From: Alphaproteobacteria bacterium
GTDB taxonomy: Bacteria > Pseudomonadota > Alphaproteobacteria > Micropepsales > Micropepsaceae
Assembly: GCA_947467345.1 (NCBI GenBank)
Contig: CANIHD010000005.1
Coordinates: 1-64,000, forward strand
Direction of reading: 5' to 3'
Length of the DNA: 64,000 bases
Shown: piece by piece, positions 35,320-45,113 of the stretch
Position numbering within the stretch: the first letter of the stretch is position 1
How the letters are laid out: each line of letters begins with the position of its first letter
Notes under the pieces: generated by a model
The model's database searches: none
What the model was told of the DNA's origin: nothing
The model's input: only the letters and a program-made list of their open reading frames with translations
Made by a program: the position numbers and the translations under genes

Positions 35320-36455
35320 GCGGGTGCATCTCCCGCCGGCTTGCGGAATAGGTTTTTAAGTCCTGCCGGAAATAGCGGCACACCTGCCAAAACGGCGATG
35401 GCTACGCCGGCGCCGATTGCAGGGAGAAGATAGAGGACACCGATATAGACGGGATTGCGCGCGGCGGCGCCCTGAATGGCATAGCCGGCCATCCGCAAAG
35501 CCGTCGCCGCAATGGCTGTCCCCACCAATCGGAGAGCGAAATTGGAGCGCGCGAGATGGGCGGTTGCGGTCGCTGCCAACGCCATCAACCCAAAGGCGAA
35601 ACAATAGAGTGCCGACGACAGGCGATTGTGCGCCTCAGCAACATAGACGCGGCGCTGCGATTCCTGATCGGGCCCCTGCAGCACCGGATTGAACAACTCG
35701 CCCAGATAACGTTCGCTGGTTTCAAGTTCTGTCGAGCGCTGCGGGCCGGTGAATTGATCGAGGTCAAAAACGTAACGGTCGAATTTCAGCACCGAAAGCC
35801 GGGCGCCGCGCTGACCCGATTGCTGGATATTGCCGTTGATCATGATGAGGCGCGCGCCGGCAGGTGTCTGCGCCAGCATGCCGCGTTCAGCCAGGTAGGT
35901 GAGCGGGCGCGCAAGGTTGCGGTTGTCGTGCACCAGAATGCCGCGAACTTCGCCCGCCTGCCGCAATTCGCGGATGAATACAGTCAGGCCCTCTGTGGGT
36001 GTGGTGAAAGCGCCTTCCTTCAAAATCGCGGCGCCGATATCGGCACGGATGTCGAAGACTTTGTCGCGCATGGCACGCTGGCCCATCGGCATCAGATAGA
36101 GGCTGCAGGCATAGGTGATTGCCATCGCCAGAAAGGCGGCCGCCATGACAGGGATGGCCATCTGCGCCCGGCTCATACCAGCCGCCCACATCACCACCAA
36201 TTCGCTGTCATTGTTCAGCTTATGCAACGCGTAAATCGCGGCGCCGAAAAACGCCACCGGAACGATGATGGCAAGAAGGCCCGGCAGCGCCAGCAATGTC
36301 AGATAAGCGAAGATACCGGCCGAAGCACCCTGATTGATGACGAGATCCAGGAGTCTCAGGGACTGCGTCAGCCATACCACGGCCGTCAGCAGCGCCGCGA
36401 ACAGCAGGAACGGGCCGACGATCTGGCCAAGAATATAAAAGCTAAGCCGGCGCAT
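35316..36455 (-). CDS. lptF: LPS export ABC permease LptF
   Basis: A 379-residue partner of LptG with the same six-helix plan and a periplasmic domain. Its coupling segment is NNDSELVVMWAAGMSRAQM. It opens the minus-strand LPS/outer-membrane operon and faces pepA across a 148-base divergent promoter region, an arrangement conserved in many proteobacteria. Confidence 0.94.
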   Translation of the reverse strand: MRRLSFYILGQIVGPFLLFAALLTAVVWLTQSLRLLDLVINQGASAGIFAYLTLLALPGLLAIIVPVAFFGAAIYALHKLNNDSELVVMWAAGMSRAQMAIPVMAAAFLAMAITYACSLYLMPMGQRAMRDKVFDIRADIGAAILKEGAFTTPTEGLTVFIRELRQAGEVRGILVHDNRNLARPLTYLAERGMLAQTPAGARLIMINGNIQQSGQRGARLSVLKFDRYVFDLDQFTGPQRSTELETSERYLGELFNPVLQGPDQESQRRVYVAEAHNRLSSALYCFAFGLMALAATATAHLARSNFALRLVGTAIAATALRMAGYAIQGAAARNPVYIGVLYLLPAIGAGVAIAVLAGVPLFPAGLKNLFRKPAGDAPA

Positions 36456-36603
36456 GAACTTCCGGGGCGCGGATCACCCTGATTGAGGTATCAGAAACCA
36501 AGGATGAAAGGCCAGAACTGAGGTTAAAAGGCGGGTTCCAGTGTACCGGCGCTAGGGGACCTGCTACCTCATCGCCGCGCGTCGGCAGGCTGGAGAGGTT
36601 TTC

Positions 36604-38112
36604 ATGAAGATTGCTTTCGGGAATGTCCGTGGATTTGGGCCTGGCGCCTCGGTTGTTGGCATTCTGGAAAACGGCGTTCTGACCCCGGCCGCCGCTGCAC
36701 TCGACACGCTCACCCAAGGGTTGATTAACCGCGCGCTGAAGACGTCCCGCGCCCCCGGCAAGGCCGGACAGATTCTCGAAATTCTGGCCCCGGTCGGCGC
36801 CGAGGCTTCGCGCATTCTTCTCGTGGGAATCGGCAAACCGGAGGCTTTCGACAGCGCCGCGGCTGAGCGGCTGGGCGCTGCGGTCGTCGCCCGGCTTTCC
36901 ACTAGCGGCGAGCGAAAGGTGACATTCGCGCTGGATCTGCCCAAGGACGCCAAGCTTACGAACGCCGAAATGTCTGCCCATGCGGCGCTCGGCGCCATGC
37001 TGCGCGCCTATCGATTCGACCTCTACCGCAAGGTCAACAAGGACGAGCAGCCGACTCTCACGGAAGCGCAGTTCCAGACCGCCGATCTGACCGGCGCCCG
37101 CAAATTGTGGATCGCGCTCGAAGCGGTCGCCGAGGGCATTTATATCGCCCGCGACCTGACCAATGAACCGGCCAATGTTCTGTATCCGGATGAATTCGCC
37201 AAACGCACGCGCACGCTTCTCACCAAGCTTGGCGTGAAGGTGGAGATCCTTGGCGTTTCCGAGATGACGAAACTCGGCATGAATACGCTTCTCGCGGTCG
37301 GGCAAGGCAGCGCGCATGACAGCCGGCTTGTGGTGATGCGTTGGAACGGCGCCCCCAAGGGCAAAGCGAAGGGTGCGGATGCGCCGCTCGCCTTTGTCGG
37401 CAAGGGTGTGTGCTTCGATACCGGCGGATTGTCACTGAAACCGGCGGCCTCAATGATGGGCATGAAGGGCGATATGGCCGGCGCTGCGGCTGTTGTCGGT
37501 GTGATGCATGCACTCGCACGCCGCAAGGCGCGCACCGATGTCATCGGCATTATCGGTCTGGTCGAGAACATGCCGGATGGAAAGGCGGTGCGGCCTAACG
37601 ACATTGTCACGTCCATGTCCGGCCAAACGGTGGAGATTCTGAATACCGATGCCGAGGGTCGGCTCGTGCTGGCTGACTGTCTTTGGTACGCGCAGTCGAA
37701 ATTCAAACCGAAATTCATGGTCAATCTCGCCACGCTGACGGGTGCGATTTTGGTCGCGCTTGGCACTGAACATGCCGGCCTCTTCAGCAATGACGACAAA
37801 TTGGCCGAACGGCTCAGCAAAGCCGGCCAGGTTGAAGGCGAAACTCTTTGGCGCATGCCGCTGGGCGAGAACTACGACAAATTGATTAAGTCGAAATTCG
37901 CCGACATGAAGAATATTGGTGGGTCCAATGCCGGTTCGGTCACGGCGGCGCAGTTCCTGCAGCGTTTCGTCAATAAACAACCTTGGGCGCATCTCGATAT
38001 TGCCGGCGTCGCTTGGCAGGACGGCGAGCAAAAACCGCTGATCCCGTCATGGGGCACAGGTTGGGGCGTGCGCTTGCTGAACCGCTTGGTCGCGGACAAT
38101 TACGAGGCGTAG
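36604..38112 (+). CDS. pepA: Leucyl aminopeptidase
   Basis: A 502-residue M17 metallopeptidase that removes N-terminal residues from peptides. The two-metal site is in VGKGVCFDTGGLSLKP, GMKGDMAGAAAVVG and NTDAEGRLVLADCLWY. The N-terminal domain is of normal size. GGAGAGG stands 7 bases before the ATG. It is divergent from lptF and followed 5 bases later by holC, as in many proteobacteria. Confidence 0.95.
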   Translation: MKIAFGNVRGFGPGASVVGILENGVLTPAAAALDTLTQGLINRALKTSRAPGKAGQILEILAPVGAEASRILLVGIGKPEAFDSAAAERLGAAVVARLSTSGERKVTFALDLPKDAKLTNAEMSAHAALGAMLRAYRFDLYRKVNKDEQPTLTEAQFQTADLTGARKLWIALEAVAEGIYIARDLTNEPANVLYPDEFAKRTRTLLTKLGVKVEILGVSEMTKLGMNTLLAVGQGSAHDSRLVVMRWNGAPKGKAKGADAPLAFVGKGVCFDTGGLSLKPAASMMGMKGDMAGAAAVVGVMHALARRKARTDVIGIIGLVENMPDGKAVRPNDIVTSMSGQTVEILNTDAEGRLVLADCLWYAQSKFKPKFMVNLATLTGAILVALGTEHAGLFSNDDKLAERLSKAGQVEGETLWRMPLGENYDKLIKSKFADMKNIGGSNAGSVTAAQFLQRFVNKQPWAHLDIAGVAWQDGEQKPLIPSWGTGWGVRLLNRLVADNYEA

Positions 38113-38117
38113 CAGTG

Positions 38118-38582
38118 ATGTCCGAGGTCCTTTTTTACCACCTCGAACGACGCGGTTTGGAAGATATCCTGCCTGGGCTCTTGGAGCGTACGCGCGAGCG
38201 CGGATGGCGCGCGCTTGTCCGCACCGGCAGTGCTGAACGTTTGGCTGCGCTCGACACGCATTTGTGGACGTACACCGAGCAAGGTTTTCTGGCGCATGGT
38301 ACCGCCGCCGACGGTCACGCATCGCGCCAACCTGTATTTCTCACCACCGAAGATGAGAATCCGAACCGCGCGGAGGTTCTGTTTCTGGTGGACGGCGCGA
38401 TGGACGCGTCGTGGGAAAAGCCGGAAACCAAATCTCTGACGCGCATCGCGCTATTGTTCGACGGCGGCGATCCCAACATGGTGACCAAGGCGCGCGAGGC
38501 CTGGAAGGCCGCGAAAGGCGCGGGTCACGAAGTGACCTATTGGAAAGAATCGCCAAGCGGGAAATTTGAGAAGCAGGGCTGA
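38118..38582 (+). CDS. holC: DNA polymerase III chi subunit
   Basis: A 154-residue protein with the HolC fold: SEVLFYHL at the start, RALVRTGSAERLAALDTHLWTY near residue 40 and AEVLFLVDGA. Chi links the clamp loader to single-strand binding protein. The start at 38118 follows the pepA stop by 5 bases, the usual pepA-holC arrangement. Confidence 0.9.
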   Translation: MSEVLFYHLERRGLEDILPGLLERTRERGWRALVRTGSAERLAALDTHLWTYTEQGFLAHGTAADGHASRQPVFLTTEDENPNRAEVLFLVDGAMDASWEKPETKSLTRIALLFDGGDPNMVTKAREAWKAAKGAGHEVTYWKESPSGKFEKQG

Positions 38583-38605
38583 ACGGCCAACATGGAGGTG
38601 CGCGC

Positions 38606-38998
38606 ATGCCGATCAAGATAACGCTGACAAGCATCATAGTGGACGATCAAGAAAAGGCGCTGCGCTTTTACCGTGACATCCTAGGTTTCGAGCCCAAGCT
38701 GGATATTCCCATGGGCGCGCATCGCTGGCTGACTTTGGTGTCGCCGGGCGATCCGAACGGCGTACAGCTGGTGCTGGAGCCAGACGAGCATCCGGCTGCG
38801 AAGCCTTTCAAGTCGGCGCTCACCGCCGACGGCATCCCGTATACGTCTTTCGGCGTGGACGATATTCGTGCCGAACATGCAAGGCTTGAGAAATTGGGCG
38901 TGAAGTTTACCCAGCCGCCGGTTTCCATGGGGCCGGTAACAATCGCGGTGTTCGACGACACTTGTGGAAATCTCATTCAAATCGCTCAAATGAACTAA
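38606..38998 (+). CDS. VOC-family (glyoxalase/dioxygenase fold) protein
   Basis: A 130-residue protein with two beta-alpha-beta-beta-beta modules: ITLTSIIVDDQEKALRFYRDILGF and YTSFGVDDIRAEHARLEKLGVKF, ending DTCGNLIQIAQ. It resembles the short YwkD/PhnB-like VOC proteins. Metal ligands cannot be fixed with certainty and the substrate is unknown. It is preceded by GGAGG and convergent with the spermidine-synthase fusion gene. Confidence 0.83.
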   Translation: MPIKITLTSIIVDDQEKALRFYRDILGFEPKLDIPMGAHRWLTLVSPGDPNGVQLVLEPDEHPAAKPFKSALTADGIPYTSFGVDDIRAEHARLEKLGVKFTQPPVSMGPVTIAVFDDTCGNLIQIAQMN

Positions 38999-39002
38999 AC
39001 GG

Positions 39003-41087
39003 TCACTTCAGCGCGCGCCAAATATTGCTGTAATCGTCGGTCCAGACGCGTTCACTTCCAACCATCCCGACAGGTACCGCTTCGCTTAGCGCCGGGCTAT
39101 CGAAGAAGCCGGCGCGCGTGCTCACCAGAACCCACACGGATTCGCTGACGCCATTCGCAATGTCGGCGCGCGTGAAGATCGCCTGGGCGGTCTTGCCGCT
39201 CTCAGCAGCAGCAAGCGCGACGATCGGCGCCAAATTCACAAATGTGTTGCTGACATGCACAGCAAGCACGCCGTCCGGCTTCAAATGCCGCCAATAGAGC
39301 GCGAAAGCCTCCCGCGTCAGGAGATGAACGGGAATGGCATCACTGGTGAAGGCATCGACAGCCAGGACATCATATTGCGCCAGCGCTTCGCGCTCGAGAG
39401 ATAGCCGCGCATCGCCCATTGCGATGCTCCAATCCTCCGCACAGGAGAGATACTGAAATTGCTCCATCGCCACTTTTCGAACCAGCGGATTGATTTCGTA
39501 GAAGCGAAGCACATCGCCACGCTTTCCATAGGCGGCAATTGTTCCTGCGCCCAATCCAATAACGCCGATACGCAGCGGGCTATTTCCGCGCATGCCCTGG
39601 ATCGCAGCGCCGATGCCTGAGGCTCGGGCGTAATAGCTGAGCGGCTCGCATTTTCCGCCCGCTGTGAATTGTTTTCCGTGAACGATGCTGCCGTTCCGGA
39701 GTTCGATAAGAGCGCCTTTCGCCGTGTGGGTCGGCGTCGAAATCACTTGCAGCGGACCGTAGAAATTGCGCGCCGCAAAGAGCCGTTCGCTGCCCGGCGC
39801 ACCCAATGGAATGGCAAGCACCGCGAAGACCAATGCCCATGTGCCGACGCCGAGCATGATTGTATTCCAGCGAATCCAGGACGCGACTGCCGGCAAACGC
39901 CACGCCACCAAGGCGATGAGCGCAGCGAGAACCAAGAGAACAAAAGCTAAGTCCTGATCGTAGGCGAAGAGGGCGGGCGCCAGCACTGCAACCGCCAATC
40001 CGCCCGCCGCGCCGCCGCCTGCGATCGTCAAATAGTAGGATGTGAGATGGCGCGGAGCGGGCTTCAGTGCCGCCAACTCCCCATGACATACCATGCAGCA
40101 TATGAAGAAGGCTGCCGCATAGAGCGCGAGTTGCGCTGTGTAATCGGCAAACAGAACCGGCGCAGCGATGGAAAGGATCAACGTGCCGACAGCGGCGGGC
40201 AGGATTCCATACCAAAGCGGCCGGTAGAACCAGCGCGGGCTGTCGAAACTGATGATGAAGCTTAAGAGATAAAGCGCGAGCGGAATAACCCAGAGCAGAG
40301 GGATGGCCGCAATGTTCTGCAGCATATGATGGGTGACGGCGAGCAACAGCGCCGACGGCACGGCGGCGAGCGCAAACCAAAGCGCGCTGTCGAGCGGCTT
40401 TACTCTCTCATTTCGACCTAGCGGGGTCTCTGGAGGTACCGCCGGAAGCTTGCGCGATTGCCACGCCAGCACGCCACTCAAGCCCGCGAAAATAAGATAA
40501 CCGAATGACCAGATCCAGGATTGCACGCGCGTTGTCAGGAATGGTTCGAACAATACCGGATAGGCCAGCGGCGCCAGCAACGAGCCGACATTGGAGAGGG
40601 CGTAGAACCGATACACTGTAAGCGGGCTGTCGGCGTAGGGGCGACGCGAACGCCACGACTGCACCAAAGGACCGGTGGACGCCAGCAGGAGAAACGGCAC
40701 GCCTATGGTTGCGCAAAGGAGAGCCAAAATGGCGGGAAGTGGTTCGCTTGTCTCGTGTGGCTTCCAATAGGCGCCGGGTCCAATCGGCAGAAGAAACAGG
40801 CTCAAGATCAGTAGGCCGACATGCACACGCCATTGCTGCGCAGGCGCAACGTGGTTGGTCAGAAGATGTGCGTAAAAATATCCGGCGAGGAGCGCAACCT
40901 GAAAGAACAACAGGCACGCAATCCACACGCCGGCCGAACCACCGAACCAGGGCAGAATCATTTTCGCGATCATGGGTTCGAGCGCGAATAACAGAAAAGC
41001 GCCGAGAAATATCGCGAGCGCCGCATTTGCGCGTTCACGGGCCTCTGCACTTTGCAATGAAGATGCGAAATTTCTTCTGCCGGGCAT
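39003..41087 (-). CDS. Membrane protein fused to a spermidine-synthase-like domain
   Basis: About 694 residues. The N-terminal ~430 residues carry ten or more hydrophobic helices (first: ALAIFLGAFLLFALEPMIAKMILPWFGGSAGVW). The C-terminal ~250 residues resemble spermidine synthase: GVIGLGAGTIAAYG is the nucleotide-binding motif and DVLAVDAFTSDAIPVHLLT the catalytic-loop region. Such fusions are widespread in bacteria but their product is unknown; whether the domain makes a polyamine is not shown. The ATG at 41087 was preferred to one 39 codons upstream, whose extension is not hydrophobic or conserved-looking. Confidence 0.85.
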   Translation of the reverse strand: MPGRRNFASSLQSAEARERANAALAIFLGAFLLFALEPMIAKMILPWFGGSAGVWIACLLFFQVALLAGYFYAHLLTNHVAPAQQWRVHVGLLILSLFLLPIGPGAYWKPHETSEPLPAILALLCATIGVPFLLLASTGPLVQSWRSRRPYADSPLTVYRFYALSNVGSLLAPLAYPVLFEPFLTTRVQSWIWSFGYLIFAGLSGVLAWQSRKLPAVPPETPLGRNERVKPLDSALWFALAAVPSALLLAVTHHMLQNIAAIPLLWVIPLALYLLSFIISFDSPRWFYRPLWYGILPAAVGTLILSIAAPVLFADYTAQLALYAAAFFICCMVCHGELAALKPAPRHLTSYYLTIAGGGAAGGLAVAVLAPALFAYDQDLAFVLLVLAALIALVAWRLPAVASWIRWNTIMLGVGTWALVFAVLAIPLGAPGSERLFAARNFYGPLQVISTPTHTAKGALIELRNGSIVHGKQFTAGGKCEPLSYYARASGIGAAIQGMRGNSPLRIGVIGLGAGTIAAYGKRGDVLRFYEINPLVRKVAMEQFQYLSCAEDWSIAMGDARLSLEREALAQYDVLAVDAFTSDAIPVHLLTREAFALYWRHLKPDGVLAVHVSNTFVNLAPIVALAAAESGKTAQAIFTRADIANGVSESVWVLVSTRAGFFDSPALSEAVPVGMVGSERVWTDDYSNIWRALK

Positions 41088-41363
41088 ATTGTCCGAAGGA
41101 CCGAGGTGGGAGCCGAACGATGACGGCTCTGCCGCGGCGCGACAATAGGTGGGCGGCTTCCGCCGCCTTTCCGAGCTAAGAAATTTCCATGCGTGTGGAC
41201 GCATACGCCCTTAAACGAGAACGGATTTTCCCGAAGCCATGACATCGCGGGGCACGGAAGTGGTCGCAAAGGCGGCGACTTGGGGGAGGTAAAAGGGGGT
41301 TTTGGCATTGCGGCCCTGAGCGGCTATGGTCCTCCCAACTCGACAGAAATTTGGGAGGACTTA

Positions 41364-41861
41364 ATGGTTGCGACGTTGTCGCGTTTCACTGTGGCTGCGC
41401 TGATCTGCGCTTTTGCCGCACCGGCGTCGGCGCAAGGGCTGATCGCACGGAAAGATTTGTCATTCGCCGTCGCTAAGGTCATCGCCGATAAGGCCCACGG
41501 CATGTGCGAGGCGGAGGGGCAGAAAGTCGCGACCCATGTGGTCGACCGCAACGGAAACACCATTATTTCCTATATGAGCGACGGCGCTGGTCCGCACACG
41601 TTTGAGAACAGCCGCCGTAAGGCCTACACGGCCATGACATTCCGCCGGCCGTCCAAGGAATTTGGCGAACGTCTGGCCATGAATGACAATACGGCTCGCC
41701 TGCAATTGATGCTGCCGAATATGAGCGGCCAGCAAGGCGGCCTGCCGATCAAGGTGGGCGACGATGTCATTGGCGGCGTCGGCATGTCGGGTTCAAATGG
41801 CGGCAGGGACGAGCCCTGCGTGCAGGCGGGTCTCGACGCCGTTGCAGCAATGTTGCGCTAG
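41364..41861 (+). CDS. Secreted HbpS/GlcG-family protein, copy 1
   Basis: A 165-residue protein with a signal peptide cut near ASAQG (residue 24) and a haem-degrading/HbpS-like domain (GlcG family): LSFAVAKVIADKA, VVDRNGNTIISYMSDGAGPHTFE, RRKAYTAMTFRRPS, GDDVIGGVGMSG. Relatives bind haem or cobalamin or lie in glycolate operons; the ligand here is unknown. GGGAGG precedes the ATG. Cysteines 48 and 152 are at the same positions as in the neighbouring paralogue and may form a disulfide. Confidence 0.86.
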   Translation: MVATLSRFTVAALICAFAAPASAQGLIARKDLSFAVAKVIADKAHGMCEAEGQKVATHVVDRNGNTIISYMSDGAGPHTFENSRRKAYTAMTFRRPSKEFGERLAMNDNTARLQLMLPNMSGQQGGLPIKVGDDVIGGVGMSGSNGGRDEPCVQAGLDAVAAMLR

Positions 41862-41927
41862 GAGCGGAGCGACGGCCCGCCGAAGTGCCTGCCGCACTTC
41901 GGCACAAGCCGCGCGACCATTTGGAGT

Positions 41928-42425
41928 ATGACTATGAAAAAAATCGGAATCATCATCGTCGCCGCTGCGGCGGCCATCTTCGCCACTTCGGCCAACGCGC
42001 AGCTTCTTGAGCACCGCGACCTCAAATTCGCTACCGCGAAAGTGATCGCCGAAACCGCGATTGAAACCTGCCGCGCACGCAATTACTTCGTGTCGGTTCA
42101 TGTCGTCGATCGTTACGGCGCTACCATCGTTTCCATGGTGGATGACGGCGCAGGTCCCCACACCTATGAGAACGCGCGCCGCAAGGCCTATACGGCCATG
42201 ACATTCCGCCGTCCTTCGCAGGAATTCGGCGATCGTCTCGCGAAGGCCGATACCGGCGCGCAGCTGCAATTGATGCTGCCGGGCATGAGCGGCCAGCCCG
42301 GTGGTATTCAGGTGAAGGTGGGCAACGATACCATTGCAGGTATCGGCGTGTCGGGCGCCGGCATGGGATATGACCTCGTCTGCGCGCAAACCGGCCTTGA
42401 TAAGGTGGCGGCGCAGCTTAAGTAG
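41928..42425 (+). CDS. Secreted HbpS/GlcG-family protein, copy 2
   Basis: Also 165 residues, aligning with copy 1 without gaps and sharing long identical runs such as RRKAYTAMTFRRPS and LQLMLP. Signal peptide MKKIGIIIVAAAAAIFATSANA, mature start near QLLEHRD. Cys48 and Cys152 are conserved between the copies. The pair, 66 bases apart, is a tandem duplication. A second ATG two codons in (41934) is an equally good start, since GGAG lies 2 bases before 41928. Confidence 0.86.
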   Translation: MTMKKIGIIIVAAAAAIFATSANAQLLEHRDLKFATAKVIAETAIETCRARNYFVSVHVVDRYGATIVSMVDDGAGPHTYENARRKAYTAMTFRRPSQEFGDRLAKADTGAQLQLMLPGMSGQPGGIQVKVGNDTIAGIGVSGAGMGYDLVCAQTGLDKVAAQLK

Positions 42426-42434
42426 CGGCCCCTC

Positions 42435-44318
42435 TTAAATTGAGGACTCCCGCGCCGCTTCGTAAAGTTCGGCTGCTTCCAGCCATCTTGTCTCGGCGGC
42501 GCTGAAGGCGCGCGCGGTTTCCGCGCGTTCGCGGGAAAGCTTTTCGCCGCGCGCAGGGTCCTTAGCGAAGAGGTTTGGGGCGGCGAGCGCGGCGTCGATT
42601 TCCTCGATGCGCGTGTGGAGCTGCGCAACGTCGCGTTCGGCTTTGTCCATGGCGGATTTCAGCGGCTTTAGTTTTTCACGCGCTTCCGCCGCGCCGCGGC
42701 GCAAATCGGCCTTCGACACGGCCTTGTTCTCGCGCGCAGGCCCGTTGCTGTTGGACGCAGCCGACAGCACTAGGCGGCGGTAGTCTTCCATATCGCCGTC
42801 GAACACTTGCGCGCGTCCATCAGCCACCAGCATCAAGCGGTCGGCGCAGCCTTCGACCAAACGCCGGTCATGGCTGATGAGGATCACAGCACCTTCATAT
42901 TCATTGAGCGCGCTCAGAAGTTCGTCGCGCGCGTCGATATCCAGATGGTTGGTCGGCTCGTCGAGAATGAGAAGGTTGGGCTTATCGAGCGTAGCCATTG
43001 CCAGCATCAGGCGTGCTTTCTCGCCGCCCGAAAGATTGACCACCGGCGTATCGGCTTTGTCGCCGGAAAAACCGAAGCCGCCGAGCCGCGTGCGTAATGT
43101 AGTTTCGTCGAATAGAGGCCGCGCCACAGCCAACGTCTGCACGGGCGTTTTCTTCGCGTCCAGCTCGTCCAATTGATGCTGTGCGAAGTAGCCGGTCACC
43201 AATTTGCGCGCGCGCACCATATCGCCGCCCGCGCGCTGAATGCGCCCGGCCAAAAGCTTTGCTAAGGTTGATTTACCGTTGCCGTTCTTGCCGAGAAGCG
43301 CAATGCGGTCGTCAGGATCGATGCGCGCGTAAAGCTGCGTCAGAACCGGCTTGCCCGTCACATAACCGACCGAAACATTTTCCATTGTGATCAATGGCGG
43401 CGCCGCGGGCTCGGGTTGCGGCAGACGGATTTCCGCCAGCCGCTCCGCCGTCGTCAGTGCAATCGGCTTCAGCCGCTCCAGCATTTTGATGCGGCTCTGC
43501 GCTTGCCGTGCCTTTGAAGCGGTGTAACGAAAACGGTCGACAAAAGACTGAAAGCGTTTGCGGTGCGCCTCCTGCTGCGCCCGCTGCGCGGCATCGAGGG
43601 CGCGCTTCATGTCGCGCGTTTCAACAAACGTATCATAGCCGCCGCTATAAAGCGTCAGCTTGCCGTGTTCGAGATGCAGGATGGAATCGACGGCGCGATT
43701 GAGCAAATCGCGGTCATGGCTGACCAGGACAACCGTTCCGCGATAGCGCTTGAGAAAATCTTCCAACCACAGCGCGCCCTCGAGATCGAGATAGTTGGTG
43801 GGTTCGTCCAACAGCAACAGATCGGGCGCCGCGAACAGCACGCCGGCGAGCGCCACGCGCATGCGCCAGCCGCCGGAAAATTCACGGCAGGGGCGGTTCT
43901 GCGCCTCGTCGGAAAACCCAAGCCCCGCCAAAATGCGCGCGGCGCGCGCTGGCGCCGCATAGGCGCCTATCGTATCCAACCGCGCATGCATTTCGGCGGC
44001 GCGCACCGGATCGCTTTCGCTTTCCACATCGGCGAGCAGCTGCGTGCGTTCCACATCCGCCGCCAGCACCGTATTCAAAAGAGTCTCGTCGGTTCCGGGC
44101 GCTTCCTGCGCCACCGCGCCAAGACGCCACATCTTGCTGTATTGAACTTGTCCGGTTTCGGTTTCGGTCTGACCCTGGATCAGACGCAGCAATGTGGTCT
44201 TGCCGGCACCGTTGCGCCCGATCAGACCGACTTTGCGCCCGTCCGAAATGGCGGCGCTGGCCCCGTCCAGAATGACGCGGCCGCCGATACGCACTGTCAC
44301 ATTTTCGATAATCAACAT
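42435..44318 (-). CDS. ABC-F family ATPase (YheS/Uup type)
   Basis: A 627-residue soluble protein with two ABC domains. Domain 1: GRNGAGKTT near residue 36, FSGGWRMRVALAG and LLLLDEPTNYLD. Domain 2: GKNGNGKST near 345, LSGGEKARLMLAM and LLILDEPTNHLD. A basic linker lies between, and a C-terminal coiled coil covers the last ~80 residues. ABC-F proteins act on ribosomes in translation or antibiotic protection. Length and tail suit YheS more than EttA, but the exact subfamily is not certain. Confidence 0.9.
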   Translation of the reverse strand: MLIIENVTVRIGGRVILDGASAAISDGRKVGLIGRNGAGKTTLLRLIQGQTETETGQVQYSKMWRLGAVAQEAPGTDETLLNTVLAADVERTQLLADVESESDPVRAAEMHARLDTIGAYAAPARAARILAGLGFSDEAQNRPCREFSGGWRMRVALAGVLFAAPDLLLLDEPTNYLDLEGALWLEDFLKRYRGTVVLVSHDRDLLNRAVDSILHLEHGKLTLYSGGYDTFVETRDMKRALDAAQRAQQEAHRKRFQSFVDRFRYTASKARQAQSRIKMLERLKPIALTTAERLAEIRLPQPEPAAPPLITMENVSVGYVTGKPVLTQLYARIDPDDRIALLGKNGNGKSTLAKLLAGRIQRAGGDMVRARKLVTGYFAQHQLDELDAKKTPVQTLAVARPLFDETTLRTRLGGFGFSGDKADTPVVNLSGGEKARLMLAMATLDKPNLLILDEPTNHLDIDARDELLSALNEYEGAVILISHDRRLVEGCADRLMLVADGRAQVFDGDMEDYRRLVLSAASNSNGPARENKAVSKADLRRGAAEAREKLKPLKSAMDKAERDVAQLHTRIEEIDAALAAPNLFAKDPARGEKLSRERAETARAFSAAETRWLEAAELYEAARESSI

Positions 44319-44381
44319 GAGGCGGCTTCTAACACAGAGAAGGCAAAAGATGAGGGCGATGAAGGTGGGTGAGGGCAGATG

Positions 44382-44618
44382 TTATAGTTTGAAAAGTTGA
44401 CGCCCATAGACCTCAGCGTCAGTCGCATTTTCTGGAACTGGGTGCCAATTCTCATGGGCTAAGCCATGAGAAAACGTCGCCTGATCTTTGGCGTCGTCAA
44501 GGGTCCGGTGCCAAGTGTCGCCAATGAACCCATCCGGCCTGAACTCATAGAGGTAGGTGCCGTCCGGTAGTTCTTCGATCACCAGCAGGTTCTTGCCGCT
44601 TACGCCTACTAGCCGCAT
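44382..44618 (-). CDS. Conserved-looking small hypothetical protein
   Basis: A 78-residue soluble protein. The segment [31 protein letters not shown] has the alternating pattern of a small beta-sheet followed by a helix. No motif or signal peptide is seen and the function is not known. It is divergent from ndk and lies 63 bases upstream of the ABC-F gene on the same strand. Confidence 0.65.
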   Translation of the reverse strand: MRLVGVSGKNLLVIEELPDGTYLYEFRPDGFIGDTWHRTLDDAKDQATFSHGLAHENWHPVPENATDAEVYGRQLFKL

Positions 44619-44685
44619 TGCCTCTCGTCCCTTGCCCCCGCCGAAAACTCAGCTATATAGCGCGCGCCGAATTCTGGAGAACCCC

Positions 44686-45108
44686 ATGGCCGTCGAACGC
44701 ACACTTTCCATCATCAAGCCGGACGCCACGCGGCGCAACCTGACGGGGCAGATCGCTGCGCGCTTTGAGCAGGCCGGTCTCCGGATCATCGCGTCGAAGC
44801 GTATGCGTCTGTCGAAGGCGCAGGCTGAATCCTTTTACGGCGTGCATAAAGCACGTCCGTTCTTCAACGGTCTCGTTGAATTCATGACCTCCGGCCCCGT
44901 GGTGGTGCAGGTTCTTGAAGGCGAGAACGCCGTTTTGAAGAACCGCGAAGTGATGGGCGCGACCGATCCGGCGAAGGCCGCGGCGGGTACGATCCGTAAG
45001 GATTTCGCCGAGAACATAGAAGCCAATTCGGTGCATGGTTCCGACGCGACCGATACGGCCGCGAACGAAATCAAATTCTTCTTCAGCGATCTCGAAATCG
45101 TCGGCTGA
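44686..45108 (+). CDS. ndk: Nucleoside diphosphate kinase
   Basis: A 140-residue enzyme that balances nucleoside triphosphates. The phosphohistidine is His117 in NSVHGSDA, and [13 protein letters not shown] opens the protein. Full length. The ATG at 44686 is preceded by TGGAG. A perfect 11-bp hairpin lies just after the stop. Confidence 0.97.
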   Translation: MAVERTLSIIKPDATRRNLTGQIAARFEQAGLRIIASKRMRLSKAQAESFYGVHKARPFFNGLVEFMTSGPVVVQVLEGENAVLKNREVMGATDPAKAAAGTIRKDFAENIEANSVHGSDATDTAANEIKFFFSDLEIVG

Positions 45109-45113
45109 TTATC

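Noticed and set aside
36442-37317. Long open frame on the minus strand across the pepA start
   Set aside because: It lies opposite pepA, which has intact M17 motifs, a good ribosome site and normal length. The minus frame has composition typical of a shadow and no recognisable domain.
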